A stretch of 38,343 nt of DNA from an uncultured Lewinella sp. (GCA_913057785.1 CAJXPD010000078.1:1-38343), one strand, 5' to 3'. Shown: positions 1-8,614, numbered from the stretch's first letter. A program made the numbers and translations. Notes: generated from the sequence alone by a model not told the origin.

Positions 1-57
1 CCTAAAATTTCACGACTACTGTTGTCACACTACTTAATGATTCCCAAAATTTGGTTT

Positions 58-924
58 CTACCACCTGCTTACGACCTCCCTTTGTGTCTCAGGATTTAGG
101 TCATCATTTGGATCAATAGCTATATTCTCATCTGCTTTTACAGATATCGGAATACCAGCCTCCTTAATACAAAGGTCAATATTGTTTTCGTTGTCGTCTA
201 GATCTGCGAGCTGGAAAGGGTTGACCACAATGGTATCATTTTCGACTACTAGCGTTACATAAAAGTGTTTAAGTTCAGCAGTGCCCAGTTCTTTTCCTTC
301 TGCCGATCGAACACCGCCAGACCATACCGCTCTTACCACTACCTGCGTTTCAGACTTCGGGCAATCGCATCCTCCACCCTTTTCCACATAAGGATAATCA
401 TCGTCGATCTTAAAGTACTCTGCATAGCTTATAAAGGGGCCTTCCTTCAAAGGCGTAACGGCAATCTTCTGTCCTTTTAATTCCTGCCCATCTCGAGTCT
501 TCAACTCCCCTACAATTTCCACCTCAGCGGGCTCATTATCGGGAGACTCGCCGTATCCACCGATCAATAAAATTGTCCTTAACTCGAATTCTTCGACAGC
601 AGGCTTATAAGATACAAATTCTACAGTTCGAATATCACCTTGCTGAGTTTTCACTTGAAAATCTGAGGCATCCAAGGTCTCGGGGTCAATTTCGTGGGAA
701 AAGACGATAGGCATACCGTCTTTTCCCGGGGCCTTCCTCCAAATCAGCCTGGCACGCTGAGTTAGGCCATCATCTAAGCCAAAAAAGGCCGAAAGCATTT
801 TCGCCTTTCGCGTCTTATCAACAGGAGGAATAGTATCCGATAAAATATAATCAGGCACCTGTCCGCAGCCGACGAGCGTGACGGCTAAAGTGAAGAGAAT
901 GGGTCGTAGTTTCTTTACAATCAT
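58..924 (-). CDS. Hypothetical lipoprotein, 288 aa
   Basis: I do not recognise this family. The N-terminus is a lipoprotein signal: basic MIVKKLRP, a hydrophobic stretch, then a VGC lipobox with Cys20 as the probable lipidated residue, so the protein should sit in the cell envelope. The mature part has no further membrane segment and reads as beta-rich (FSHEIDPETLDASDFQV resembles an Ig-like or cadherin-like strand pattern). A GGGCDCP segment near residue 187 could bind metal or form a disulphide. It is divergent from the TetR-type gene at 1119, and the 194-nt gap between them holds palindromes that could control both. Bases 1-57, downstream of its stop, show nothing I can name. Real gene: confident. 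Function: unknown. Confidence 0.75.
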   Translation of the reverse strand: MIVKKLRPILFTLAVTLVGCGQVPDYILSDTIPPVDKTRKAKMLSAFFGLDDGLTQRARLIWRKAPGKDGMPIVFSHEIDPETLDASDFQVKTQQGDIRTVEFVSYKPAVEEFELRTILLIGGYGESPDNEPAEVEIVGELKTRDGQELKGQKIAVTPLKEGPFISYAEYFKIDDDYPYVEKGGGCDCPKSETQVVVRAVWSGGVRSAEGKELGTAELKHFYVTLVVENDTIVVNPFQLADLDDNENNIDLCIKEAGIPISVKADENIAIDPNDDLNPETQREVVSRW

Positions 925-989
925 TTTGAAGTTTTTTGAGTGAAGTTTATTGGTAAATTAAATAGAGTGAAACCTTTACATTAAAGTAT

Positions 990-1015
990 GATCAAGCGTG
1001 ATCGACCAGCGGTCG
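990..1015. promoter_or_regulatory. Two abutting palindromes, candidate operator
   Basis: GATCA-AGCG-TGATC (990-1003) runs directly into CGACC-AGC-GGTCG (1003-1015). Both are perfect 5-bp inverted repeats and sit midway between the divergent lipoprotein and TetR genes. The symmetry suits a dimeric repressor such as the adjacent TetR protein; that assignment is inference. Confidence 0.4.
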
Positions 1016-1062
1016 GGCATATTTATAGACATCCCAACTATTTGTCACCTATCTAAAGCAAC

Positions 1063-1112
1063 AGCACTAAAATACTAATTTGCTTGTTTTTCTAGCACTA
1101 AAATACTAATTT
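1063..1112 (+). repeat. Exact 19-nt direct repeat before the TetR start
   Basis: AGCACTAAAATACTAATTT occurs at 1063-1081 and again, without a mismatch, at 1094-1112. The 31-nt period is about three helical turns, so both copies face the same side of the DNA. The second copy ends 6 nt before the ATG at 1119. Each copy carries AAAT-ACTA-ATTT, a small inverted repeat. The end of copy 1 plus the next base reads TAATTTG, close to the Bacteroidota -7 box. A likely role is a double operator over the promoter of the regulator itself. Confidence 0.5.
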
Positions 1113-1118
1113 ACTGCG

Positions 1119-1751
1119 ATGAAATTGAAAGAGAAGATCCTAGTCAAGGCTGTTGAGTTGTTTAATGAGCGAGGAATAGCCTCTACATCTCCCAATCAAA
1201 TAGCAGCTGCCCTGAACATCAGCTCGGGTAATTTGACCTATCATTTTAAGACCAAAGCTATCCTCATCAAAGAGGTGTATGAGAAAATGCATGCTGAATC
1301 GGAAGATTTCATTAAGCTAAGCGGCTACTTGACGCTCAATGACTTCAGGAAAATCATGGGCTCTTTTAAGGCTTTCATGCAAAAGCATAATTTCTTCTTT
1401 CAAGACCTTTTCTTCATCCTCTACAATTATCCGGAGGTGGGCAAATTGTACGAAGGGAGCAACTTAATGCGCTTAAAGCAAGGGAAATTACTTTTTGAGC
1501 ATTATGTAGAAACGGGAAGGATGATCCCAGAAGAAGAAGGCATCAATTATGATTATTTGACCCACAATGTGTGGATGGTGGGTGCCTTTTGGAATTTGCA
1601 AAGTAAAATCTATACCCCTGGAGCAATCTTCCAAAAGCCAATGGATTTAGTGGATATGACTTGGTATATGATTTTGCCATACTTAACTGAAAAGGGTAAG
1701 GAAGAATATGAGCAGATTAGTAGATTTCTAGAAAAGCAAAGTACCTCATAG
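1119..1751 (+). CDS. TetR/AcrR-family transcriptional regulator
   Basis: A 210-aa one-component regulator. Residues 1-50 form the TetR helix-turn-helix: KEKILVKAVELFNERGIASTS, then NQIAAALNISSGNLTYHFKTK, where the SSGNLTYHF recognition helix matches the family pattern (usual form xGxLYxHFxxK). The C-terminal 150 residues are a helical ligand-binding and dimerisation domain with many aromatic residues (HNFFFQDLFFILYNYP), so the ligand may be hydrophobic; I cannot name it. Length is typical. The start follows the second copy of a 19-nt repeat with almost no leader, which fits autoregulation. Targets may include the divergent lipoprotein. Confidence 0.88.
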   Translation: MKLKEKILVKAVELFNERGIASTSPNQIAAALNISSGNLTYHFKTKAILIKEVYEKMHAESEDFIKLSGYLTLNDFRKIMGSFKAFMQKHNFFFQDLFFILYNYPEVGKLYEGSNLMRLKQGKLLFEHYVETGRMIPEEEGINYDYLTHNVWMVGAFWNLQSKIYTPGAIFQKPMDLVDMTWYMILPYLTEKGKEEYEQISRFLEKQSTS

Positions 1752-1848
1752 AAGGAGTTTAGCCAACCAATAGGAGCTTGAGTTTCTCTTATACACTCTA
1801 CGGAAAGGTGGCTTCTGGAGACCCAAAATTTTCTAAGGTGCTTAGGAT

Positions 1849-3045
1849 CTATTTGACAAAATACATTTCCATTTCTCCTTTTCCCTTGGCATGAATTTTC
1901 CCTCTGTAGTCGTAATCGATATCATCCTTGACCAGCTGAAGCGTCGGTCCAGAAATATTGATTTTGCCAGCTTCGCCTGATGACTCCATTCTACTTGCCG
2001 TGTTAATGGTATCTCCAAAAAGATCATAGCTGAATTTCTTCTTTCCCACTACTCCAGCCACTATCGGTCCAGAATGTATCCCAACCCGCATGCTCCACTT
2101 TATTTCATGATGCTTATTTCTTTCCTCCAGGTAGGATAACATCTCCTTTGCGGCTGTGATACAATTAATGGCATGTTGTGTAATCTCTTCTTCCAGGCCA
2201 CTTGCCGCCACATAGGCATCACCAATTGTTTCAATTTTCTCAACTCCAGCCTCCTCTACGATTTCATCAAATCGCCCAAAAATGTCATTGAGTTCATTGA
2301 CCAAGGTGATGGCGGGGATACTAGCTACTAGCTCGGTAAAGCCTTTGAAGTCCGTAAAAAGGATTGTTACACTCTTGTGCCTTTTGGGTACTGTTTTACC
2401 GGTTTCCTTTAGGTCTTTCGCCACATTTACTGGAAGAATATTGTGTAAGAGGTCATCTGATCTTTTTTGCTCCGCCTGCAAAGACTTCTCAGACCTATCA
2501 ATCAGGACAGACAAAGTCCAGGCAATGGTGAGGCAAATCAATCCTGTCGTACTGATGTTAACCATTTGCAGGAAATATGGGTCCATGACTTCATAGTGCG
2601 CATTGATGCTGGATTGCAAGACTACCGATAAGATCAAGGTCAATACCCCCAGAATACTGAAACCAACCGCCAATTTCCTCGCCTTTTGGGGGAAAGTCAT
2701 ATAGGGCGTGATGATGATAATGTAAAAAATAACATAAACGCCTGATGCATACCCCAACAAATAAAGGAATAAGATAGCTCCAATATAGGCCGTAGCCGTG
2801 AACCAAGTTGATGCCAGTACTCGCCAACCTTTGCTATTGAAATATAGAACGAATGAAAACATCAACGCCAGCAATCCATTGCTTCCGTAAACTATCGGAG
2901 TGTCGGTAAGCGTAAGAGCAGTAATCATCCATGTTAACATGAACAATACACCGAGGACAGAAGCAATATTGGTTACTTGCAGATATCTATTCTCAGTGAC
3001 AGAAAACTCCTTATTGGCACCAATATCAACTATTCTCTGGAACAT
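1849..3045 (-). CDS. Membrane-bound class III adenylate/guanylate cyclase
   Basis: Makes a cyclic nucleotide from ATP or GTP at the inner membrane. Residues 25-185 hold about six hydrophobic helices, a likely membrane sensor. A short linker (SEKSLQAEQKRSDDLLHNILP) resembles the signalling helix before cyclase domains. The catalytic domain spans about 220-390: metal Asp232 in FTDFKGFT, Asp276 in GDAY, and Asn348 and Arg352 in NTASR for transition-state contacts. The purine-selecting positions are mixed: Glu272 in KIETIGD is the guanylate-type residue, while Asp341 in YDLFGD is the adenylate-type residue, so the substrate is uncertain. It is convergent with the TetR gene, with a 97-nt gap. A Crp/Fnr protein lies at 7.5 kb, but no link between them is shown. 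Confidence 0.88.
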   Translation of the reverse strand: MFQRIVDIGANKEFSVTENRYLQVTNIASVLGVLFMLTWMITALTLTDTPIVYGSNGLLALMFSFVLYFNSKGWRVLASTWFTATAYIGAILFLYLLGYASGVYVIFYIIIITPYMTFPQKARKLAVGFSILGVLTLILSVVLQSSINAHYEVMDPYFLQMVNISTTGLICLTIAWTLSVLIDRSEKSLQAEQKRSDDLLHNILPVNVAKDLKETGKTVPKRHKSVTILFTDFKGFTELVASIPAITLVNELNDIFGRFDEIVEEAGVEKIETIGDAYVAASGLEEEITQHAINCITAAKEMLSYLEERNKHHEIKWSMRVGIHSGPIVAGVVGKKKFSYDLFGDTINTASRMESSGEAGKINISGPTLQLVKDDIDYDYRGKIHAKGKGEMEMYFVK

Positions 3046-3170
3046 TGTAGCTTTGCTTTTACTATTATCAAACTATAGAGGCTGCTTATTTTTCGCTGGG
3101 TGATTAGCTAAGGATAATGAATACTTACTCTTTGATGAATGCTAACTGCTAGCTTTGAGGCAAAAAAGAG

Positions 3171-4226
3171 TTATCCACTTTTTCTTTTTAATGCAGGTAC
3201 AATGAAGTCTCGTAGTAGCTCAATAGTCTCGTAATTTTCTCCTACGTAAACCACGACCGAGTTTAGTTCAGGTAATACAGCCACTATTTTTGTTGATGGA
3301 GGATAACTACCTCGAAACAAGTAACACTCCGTTCCCATATTTTTTGGAATCCAGACCTGGTATCCGTAGTCGTATTTACTATTTGCCTCCACATGTATGC
3401 TCGACATTTTCGACACCCATTGTTTGGAGACAAGCTGCAAATCTTCCCACTTCCCTTTTTTGAGCAATAGGTAACCCAATTTGGCCATATCCTGCATTTT
3501 CAGATGGAGCCCCCACCCTGCTTTAGGTACACCTTTTGAGGTGCTATCCCATTGGAATGCTGAAATACCTAGGGGATCGAATAAGTTCTCTTTAGCAAAG
3601 GCCATTAATCCATCTTCCGTTTGCTTGTGAAGGAGAGTAGATATGACTTGGGTACCTCCACTATTGTAATGGAAGTTTTCTCCAGGTGTTCCGATTACCT
3701 CACGCTCGAACACATACTTCGCCCAATCATTAGTATTAGACATCTGAATCACGTCGGTGGCATCAATCCCCCCCTTCCATTCCAAGCCACTACTCATCGA
3801 CAGAAAATGCTTGACCTTTATTTTCTGAATTGGCGAATCATGGGAAGCATACTCAGGGAAATATTCAATGACTGCCGTATTTTCATGCAGAGCGGTCTGC
3901 TCTTTGAATACAGCACCGAATAGCATTGAAACAACTGTCTTGGTACAAGAATTTACATGTATTAAGCTATCCTTACCATACGGTTCTTGGTAGTGCTCAA
4001 AGGTGATTTTTCCATCCTTTACCATCAGCAATGAATATCTTCCTGGAAAGGAGTCCAGTACAGGCTTGAACAGAGCGGCATTGCTCATGGTATCGTATCC
4101 CCATGCTAGAGTTGGCCAATTGTCCGAAGTTTCCTTAACAGTGGTGGATAATTTTTCCGTGTCATTTTCGCTCGAGCAGGAAATGATAAATAAGGTAACT
4201 ACAATAATCCAAGTCGGGTGTCTCAT
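3171..4226 (-). CDS. Serine hydrolase, beta-lactamase class C fold, lipoprotein
   Basis: A 351-aa envelope protein of the class C beta-lactamase/DD-peptidase/esterase superfamily. It has a signal peptide with Cys17 in an ISC lipobox. The nucleophile motif SxxK is Ser93-Cys-Thr-Lys96 (HVNSCTKTVVSMLFG), and the second motif Tyr187 lies in FHYNSGGTQVIS, a wording like that of 6-aminohexanoate-dimer hydrolases (NylB type) rather than true AmpC. Near the C-terminus FRGSYPP may supply the third active-site strand. The substrate could be an ester, short amide or D-amino-acid peptide; nothing local decides this. It is transcribed alone, with 125 nt to the cyclase gene and a terminator upstream separating it from the next gene. 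Confidence 0.85.
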   Translation of the reverse strand: MRHPTWIIVVTLFIISCSSENDTEKLSTTVKETSDNWPTLAWGYDTMSNAALFKPVLDSFPGRYSLLMVKDGKITFEHYQEPYGKDSLIHVNSCTKTVVSMLFGAVFKEQTALHENTAVIEYFPEYASHDSPIQKIKVKHFLSMSSGLEWKGGIDATDVIQMSNTNDWAKYVFEREVIGTPGENFHYNSGGTQVISTLLHKQTEDGLMAFAKENLFDPLGISAFQWDSTSKGVPKAGWGLHLKMQDMAKLGYLLLKKGKWEDLQLVSKQWVSKMSSIHVEANSKYDYGYQVWIPKNMGTECYLFRGSYPPSTKIVAVLPELNSVVVYVGENYETIELLRDFIVPALKRKSG

Positions 4227-4418
4227 CGATATTCTCTTGCGGATAGTAATAGGGACTTTACAAACAAAACTAGTGGATCATCCCACATTCTATTTCTAAA
4301 TATCCAAAAACTAAGGGACTTAGTAGATGTTTAACGATTGCTTTTGAAGAAGAAAATTCCATTATCTAAAATTGTCAAATTACTTAGGATATAATCCAGA
4401 TGGCAAGCTACAGAAAAC

Positions 4419-4467
4419 AAAGTGGAGGCGCAGCGATCCATCTTGACCACTGCGCCTCCTCACTTTT
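4419..4467 (-). terminator. Terminator of the pectinacetylesterase-like gene
   Basis: On the minus strand, CTGCGCCTC pairs with GAGGCGCAG, and a flanking AAAGTG/CACTTT pair with a small bulge lengthens the stem. GTTTTCTG follows, giving a U-rich tail. It lies 27-75 nt past the stop at 4494 and should separate that gene from the serine hydrolase. Confidence 0.7.
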
Positions 4468-4493
4468 CTCCATCTCTGATCCAAGCTATCCTA

Positions 4494-5594
4494 TCAATCT
4501 GACAAAGACATCCAAGCCCCACTATCCCGCAGCATATTATCAATCCATTGCCTCACTGTAGTCCCGCCGATGGCATAATCGAAGTCTGATATGATAAAAG
4601 TATGCTCATCGCCATTAGCGATTAAACTTTGAAAACGTTCCGGATATGCCGTGTTGAGCTCTGATGCCGCTTCGATCAGTTGCGACTCAAAGGCCTCTCC
4701 CCCACCCGTTATGATGGCAGCAAAAGTTGCATCTTGTTTTGAGCTGATATAGGCCATTCGAATATTAGGATCTTGGGTTAGTTGATATTTATGAAAATTC
4801 GTCAGGTTCCCATCTGCTCCGACGCAATCGGAACAACTTGTAGGAATAAAGGACCGAGCATTCCAATAATCAAAGAGCGATTCCATTCCTCCAGGATTGG
4901 CGATACCCTGCCCTGAGTCATTTATCACCTCAATTTTCACATCGGGATAAAGCTTTCTCACTAAGGGCAAAGCTGCATGTACAGCAAATCCGCCGGCACT
5001 ATTCCCTGCCAATACGATTCTATCTGGGGCAGGATAGGTTTGGGCAATTACATCCAGTGAAGCGGATAAGTTCTTGGCACCTGTAAAGAAGCGATCAGTA
5101 ACGCCATCCCCATCACTATCCACCTCATTATCTCCCATCATCCCGGATCCATCACAGTAAGGCACATAACCCACATTGTAAGTAGCGGTAGGGTTTTGTG
5201 GATCTGAAGGACTCAAAATGCCAAAGGGAAGAAAGGGAATACCTGTTTCAACCGCATCACAAGCTCCTGGACTACAAAAACCTCCGCCTTGCAGAAAAAT
5301 CAGGAGGCTGTTAGTCGTACCATTTCTTGTAAACATAGAGAATTCATTGCCTGTATAGCAAATCGGGGCTTCAATACCACTGAAGCTATGTTCAACTACT
5401 CCAGGTGATACTATTGCTGATGAAGTGGGTGTAAAGACCCCGAGGTATCGATCTACCCCTTGGTCATAGAGTTCCTGAAATGGAGCTTCGATGGGATCAT
5501 CAGATTCCACATCTGACATAACATCGTCTGAGCAGCCTAGACAAAAGATAAGTACACCTAATACCGCGATTGATTTGATTTTAGATTGTATCAT
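4494..5594 (-). CDS. Pectinacetylesterase-family (PAE/Notum-like) lipoprotein
   Basis: A predicted carboxylesterase of the PAE family, which removes acyl groups from polysaccharides or, in animal Notum, from proteins. The signal peptide ends at Cys21 (CLGCSDD), so it is lipidated. Family landmarks appear in order: LLIFLQGGGFCSPGAC (oxyanion region, 97-112), YVPYCDGS (143-150), the nucleophile Ser199 in LAGNSAGGFA, Asp226 in INDSGQG and His331 in GDEHTF. Between PYCDGS and the nucleophile is DSDGDGVTD (159-167), a calcium-loop-like acidic motif that I do not associate with the family. Its natural substrate is unknown. It has its own terminator and is divergent from the phosphoesterase gene at 5816. 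Confidence 0.85.
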   Translation of the reverse strand: MIQSKIKSIAVLGVLIFCLGCSDDVMSDVESDDPIEAPFQELYDQGVDRYLGVFTPTSSAIVSPGVVEHSFSGIEAPICYTGNEFSMFTRNGTTNSLLIFLQGGGFCSPGACDAVETGIPFLPFGILSPSDPQNPTATYNVGYVPYCDGSGMMGDNEVDSDGDGVTDRFFTGAKNLSASLDVIAQTYPAPDRIVLAGNSAGGFAVHAALPLVRKLYPDVKIEVINDSGQGIANPGGMESLFDYWNARSFIPTSCSDCVGADGNLTNFHKYQLTQDPNIRMAYISSKQDATFAAIITGGGEAFESQLIEAASELNTAYPERFQSLIANGDEHTFIISDFDYAIGGTTVRQWIDNMLRDSGAWMSLSD

Positions 5595-5734
5595 TTTGAA
5601 TTATTTTTTGGTTGATACAAATCTATGTCGAATGGAAATCGGATGAAATTAACAAAGGATAAGAAAGAAGACCGGATTGGCCTGTAGTTGTGCTACTTAA
5701 AGCTATTTTTATACCTGATCATTCATTCCCTCCA

Positions 5735-5757
5735 AAGATTAATAATTCATTAATCTT
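5735..5757. promoter_or_regulatory. 9-bp palindrome, candidate operator
   Basis: AAGATTAAT-AATTC-ATTAATCTT is a perfect inverted repeat with a 5-nt loop, in the 221-nt gap between two divergent genes. TACATTCG at 5787-5794 could be the -7 box of the phosphoesterase gene, which would put the palindrome just upstream of its promoter. No matching regulator can be named. Confidence 0.4.
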
Positions 5758-5815
5758 GGATTCCGATAGATTTTCAAAGATTTAGATACATTCGTACTCC
5801 ACCTAAAAGATTGAT

Positions 5816-7447
5816 ATGAGAGTCTTCATCACCACTACTTCCATCCTATTTATTGCACTGTGTGCTTTTGCACAAAATCCAAGTCAGCAGCTGGCTAAGG
5901 GGTTTGTATTTCATGATACGAACGAGAACCGAATCAAGGAGGATGCTGAAAAGGGGATTCCCGAAGTGGCAGTCTCCAACGGGCTTGATATTGTCTTGAC
6001 GGACGAAAATGGTGCTTATGAAATTCCAGTGCCAGATGATGCCGTCATCTTTGTCATTAAACCTAGAGATTGGATGACACCGCTGAATGAGGACAACTTG
6101 CCTCAGTTTTACTACCTGCACAAACCCAATGGTTATCCTAAAAACTTCAGATATAAAGGAGTAGAACCAACGGGTGACCTGCCTGACGAAATTAACTTTC
6201 CACTATACCCAGAAGAGAGTGCTAAAAGCTACAAAGTGGTTGTCTTTGGCGATCCGCAGCCTTACAATATAGAACAGATTGATTTCCTTGCCGATGATAT
6301 CATCAGCGAACTAATCGGGAAACACGAACTAGAATTTGGCATAACCATGGGGGACATTGTAGGGGACAATCTGAATCTGTTCAGTCCTATCAATCAAGCG
6401 GTGGCCAAGCTTGGCATTCCATGGTACAATGTCTTAGGGAACCACGACATCAACTATATGGCCCCTACCGATAAACTATCAGATGAAACTTTTGTAAGTG
6501 TTTATGGACCCGCTACTTACGCTTTTGTATATGGAGATGTTCATTTCATCGTTGTGGATAACGTCATCCATGAGAGTGTTGCTGGTTCAAGGAGATATGT
6601 AGGAGGATTAAGACCCGACCAGTTTGAATTTGTTTCCAATTACCTGGATATGGTACCTAAAAACCATCTCATTGTCTTGAACATGCATATTCCTTTGGTT
6701 CAACATGGAGAGTCCTTCAGGCAAAGTGATCAGAAGAAGCTATTCGATTTACTCAAAGAATTTCCTAACACCTTATCCATTTCTGCCCATTCGCATGTGC
6801 ACAACAACGGATTTTTTCATCAGGATTCAACAGACTGGCAACAGGCTAAACCACACCACCATTTTAATGTAGGTACTACATCCGGAAGTTGGTGGAATGG
6901 CATGCGGAATGAGGTGGATGTACCCCATACCTTGATGCGAGATGGTACGCCTAACGGCTATTCCTTCATCACCTTCAATGGCACAGACTATGTCATTGAT
7001 TGGAAGGTAGCGGGTAGTCCCGCAGGCCATCGGATGAATATTCATCGCCCCAGATCAATAGTAGCCAATCAGTTGGATACGGTGCTGTTGACCGTTAACT
7101 TTTTTAACGGAAGCGAGCAATCGAAGCTGGAATATCGAATAAAAGGGATTTCGGGATGGAAAGCAATGGAGAAAGTGGATAAATATGACCCTTACTATCT
7201 CAAAATTGATCAGCGTTGGAAACGATTCAAAGAAATCAAGCTAAGGGAGAAATGGCAAGAAACCTTTACTGCTGGAGAGACTCCTCCAGGCACTCCCATG
7301 CCAGAACCAAGAATATCCACACATCTTTGGGAGGCTAGCATTGGCAGTGATTTTCCAGTCGGAAGGCATGTGATCGAGGTCCGGGCTAAGGACCGATATG
7401 GGCGCGTGTTTACAGAGGTTTCGACATTAAGAGTGGTGAAAGAGTAA
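5816..7447 (+). CDS. Exported calcineurin-like metallophosphoesterase
   Basis: A 543-aa secreted two-metal phosphoesterase with three parts. After a signal peptide (ending CAFAQ, about residue 20) comes an N-terminal beta domain (27-130; GFVFHDTNENRIKEDAEKGI, an SdrD-like or Metallophos_N fold). The catalytic core (139-400) has metal ligands in GDPQPY (Asp146), MGDIVGD (Asp180), GNHD (Asn209-His210), NMHIP and SAHSHVH. The C-terminal domain (about 410-543) reads as Metallophos_C, ending RVFTEVSTLRVV. Substrates in this group are phosphomonoesters or diesters of nucleotides, lipids or teichoic-like polymers; I cannot choose. It acts in the periplasm or outside the cell. It is monocistronic, convergent with the Crp/Fnr gene 16 nt away. 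Confidence 0.9.
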   Translation: MRVFITTTSILFIALCAFAQNPSQQLAKGFVFHDTNENRIKEDAEKGIPEVAVSNGLDIVLTDENGAYEIPVPDDAVIFVIKPRDWMTPLNEDNLPQFYYLHKPNGYPKNFRYKGVEPTGDLPDEINFPLYPEESAKSYKVVVFGDPQPYNIEQIDFLADDIISELIGKHELEFGITMGDIVGDNLNLFSPINQAVAKLGIPWYNVLGNHDINYMAPTDKLSDETFVSVYGPATYAFVYGDVHFIVVDNVIHESVAGSRRYVGGLRPDQFEFVSNYLDMVPKNHLIVLNMHIPLVQHGESFRQSDQKKLFDLLKEFPNTLSISAHSHVHNNGFFHQDSTDWQQAKPHHHFNVGTTSGSWWNGMRNEVDVPHTLMRDGTPNGYSFITFNGTDYVIDWKVAGSPAGHRMNIHRPRSIVANQLDTVLLTVNFFNGSEQSKLEYRIKGISGWKAMEKVDKYDPYYLKIDQRWKRFKEIKLREKWQETFTAGETPPGTPMPEPRISTHLWEASIGSDFPVGRHVIEVRAKDRYGRVFTEVSTLRVVKE

Positions 7448-7463
7448 AAGATAGTTTAGCCCC

Positions 7464-8012
7464 CTAAGGCTTCCTAGAAGCCATACGTTTTCTAATCCTA
7501 CTCAATGAAACGGGCGTGATTCCCAGCACATTGGCTATGTATTTATCAGGTGCCCTATTGATGATATTTGGATAATCCTTGATGTATTTCTTATAACGTT
7601 CTTCTGGCGAAAGGAAGACGAAGGATTCCACTCTTTGGAAGGCTAGTTTCATGGCTCTTTTGCCTAGATACATTCTGTTAATTTCTAAATATTTGGGATT
7701 ATTGGAGGTCACTTCGATAAAGGAGCTGTAGTCAATGGCATAAACTTTGGTCCGCTCCAATGCCTGGTAGGAGAATTTTGAAGGTTCGTTAAGTAGAAGG
7801 GAGTGAATATTGCTGACAGCATGATATTCCGGATACAGTTGAAAAGTAGTCTCATCTTCCATATCATCCGTTGTAAAGCTACGGATCAATCCCTTTCGGA
7901 TATAATAAACTTCTTTCCTAGTCGATCCCCTTTCGATTAGGATTTCCCCCTTTTCTAGGGATTTAACCGTGACGTGTCTGAGCAATCCCAGTAAGTTTCT
8001 AATGTTTAACAT
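7464..8012 (-). CDS. Crp/Fnr-family transcriptional regulator
   Basis: A 182-aa regulator. Residues 15-110 form the cyclic-nucleotide-binding beta-barrel fold (LEKGEILIERGSTRKEVYYIRKGLIRSF), but the usual phosphate-binding cassette with an RxA/S arginine is not visible, so direct cAMP binding is doubtful. The C-terminal helix-turn-helix is PDKYIANVLGITPVSLSRIRKRM (155-178), the form typical of Bacteroidota Crp/Fnr proteins. No cysteine cluster for an Fe-S centre is present, so this is not classical FNR. Length is slightly short for the family. The gene is convergent with the phosphoesterase and divergent from the long leader of the TonB receptor, which is a possible target. Confidence 0.88.
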   Translation of the reverse strand: MLNIRNLLGLLRHVTVKSLEKGEILIERGSTRKEVYYIRKGLIRSFTTDDMEDETTFQLYPEYHAVSNIHSLLLNEPSKFSYQALERTKVYAIDYSSFIEVTSNNPKYLEINRMYLGKRAMKLAFQRVESFVFLSPEERYKKYIKDYPNIINRAPDKYIANVLGITPVSLSRIRKRMASRKP

Positions 8013-8614
8013 TCCTAGACGAGATGTGATTTTAGCTCAAAAAATGAATATTCCCTTGTGAAATAACTCCAGCCCCTCTCCTTCCCTACAACTATCTTTT
8101 TTCGGTAAGGTTCAACAAAAAATACGGCTCCATCGTGCCAAGTCAAGAATTGGTCTTCTTGTCCATTCCCATCATTACAAGGCGGTATTTAATGCAACAT
8201 TATTGCAGAAATAAATTACTTATCTGTATTTGCAACACCGTTGCATATGTGTCGTCATTAGTAAATTACTTGACTACAACCCCACAAAAGAGTCAACGAT
8301 ATACTATGCTACTAGAAACATATACATCAAAGGCATGTGACAAAACTCATGCCCTCAACCTCCTCAATTATTGCTGTACTCGCACAGCTGTTTCCCCTTA
8401 TCCAGATCAAAATAATATGCCTAAAAAAAGAGCCAACATAGCTCTTGATTCACCAACACAGGCGCAAGCCCAATGGGTGCATAAAACAGCATTGGATTCA
8501 AATCCCAAGTCCTCCGCGATTCATACCAACTGTATCTAATAACCATTTCTATACCTGAAGACGGAACCCGTTTTCGATGACAAACACCATCCTCATAAGA
8601 GGAGTACTTAAAAA
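8013..8614. other. 602-nt gap between Crp/Fnr and TonB receptor
   Basis: I see no convincing gene here. An open frame at 8135-8539 has no signal peptide, no recognisable motif and an odd composition, and I reject it. Two inverted repeats and a repeated TAAATTACTT (8212-8221 and 8262-8271) occupy 8193-8271. The rest is probably the long 5' leader of the TonB receptor. I looked for a riboswitch core (cobalamin, TPP) and found none. Confidence 0.5.
8193..8245. promoter_or_regulatory. Pair of TGCAA-N5-TTGCA palindromes
   Basis: TGCAA-CATTA-TTGCA (8193-8207) and TGCAA-CACCG-TTGCA (8231-8245) have identical arms and identical spacer length, 38 nt apart start to start. They lie between the divergent Crp/Fnr and TonB-receptor genes. 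Two copies of a defined-spacing palindrome strongly suggest a dimeric regulator site. They do not resemble the Fur box. Confidence 0.5.

Noticed and set aside
7468..7482. GGCTTC-CTA-GAAGCC hairpin between convergent genes
   Set aside because: It lies within the last codons of the Crp/Fnr gene and lacks a U-run. It may contribute to termination but cannot be separated from coding sequence.
8490..8520. tRNA T-arm-like string (GGATTCAAATCCC)
   Set aside because: No acceptor stem, anticodon arm or D-arm fits around it, and no CCA end follows.
8135..8539. 134-codon open frame upstream of the TonB receptor
   Set aside because: Composition is odd (scattered Cys, His and Tyr), it shows no motif or signal, and it overlaps the paired palindromes and leader. 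It is more likely chance in an untranslated region.
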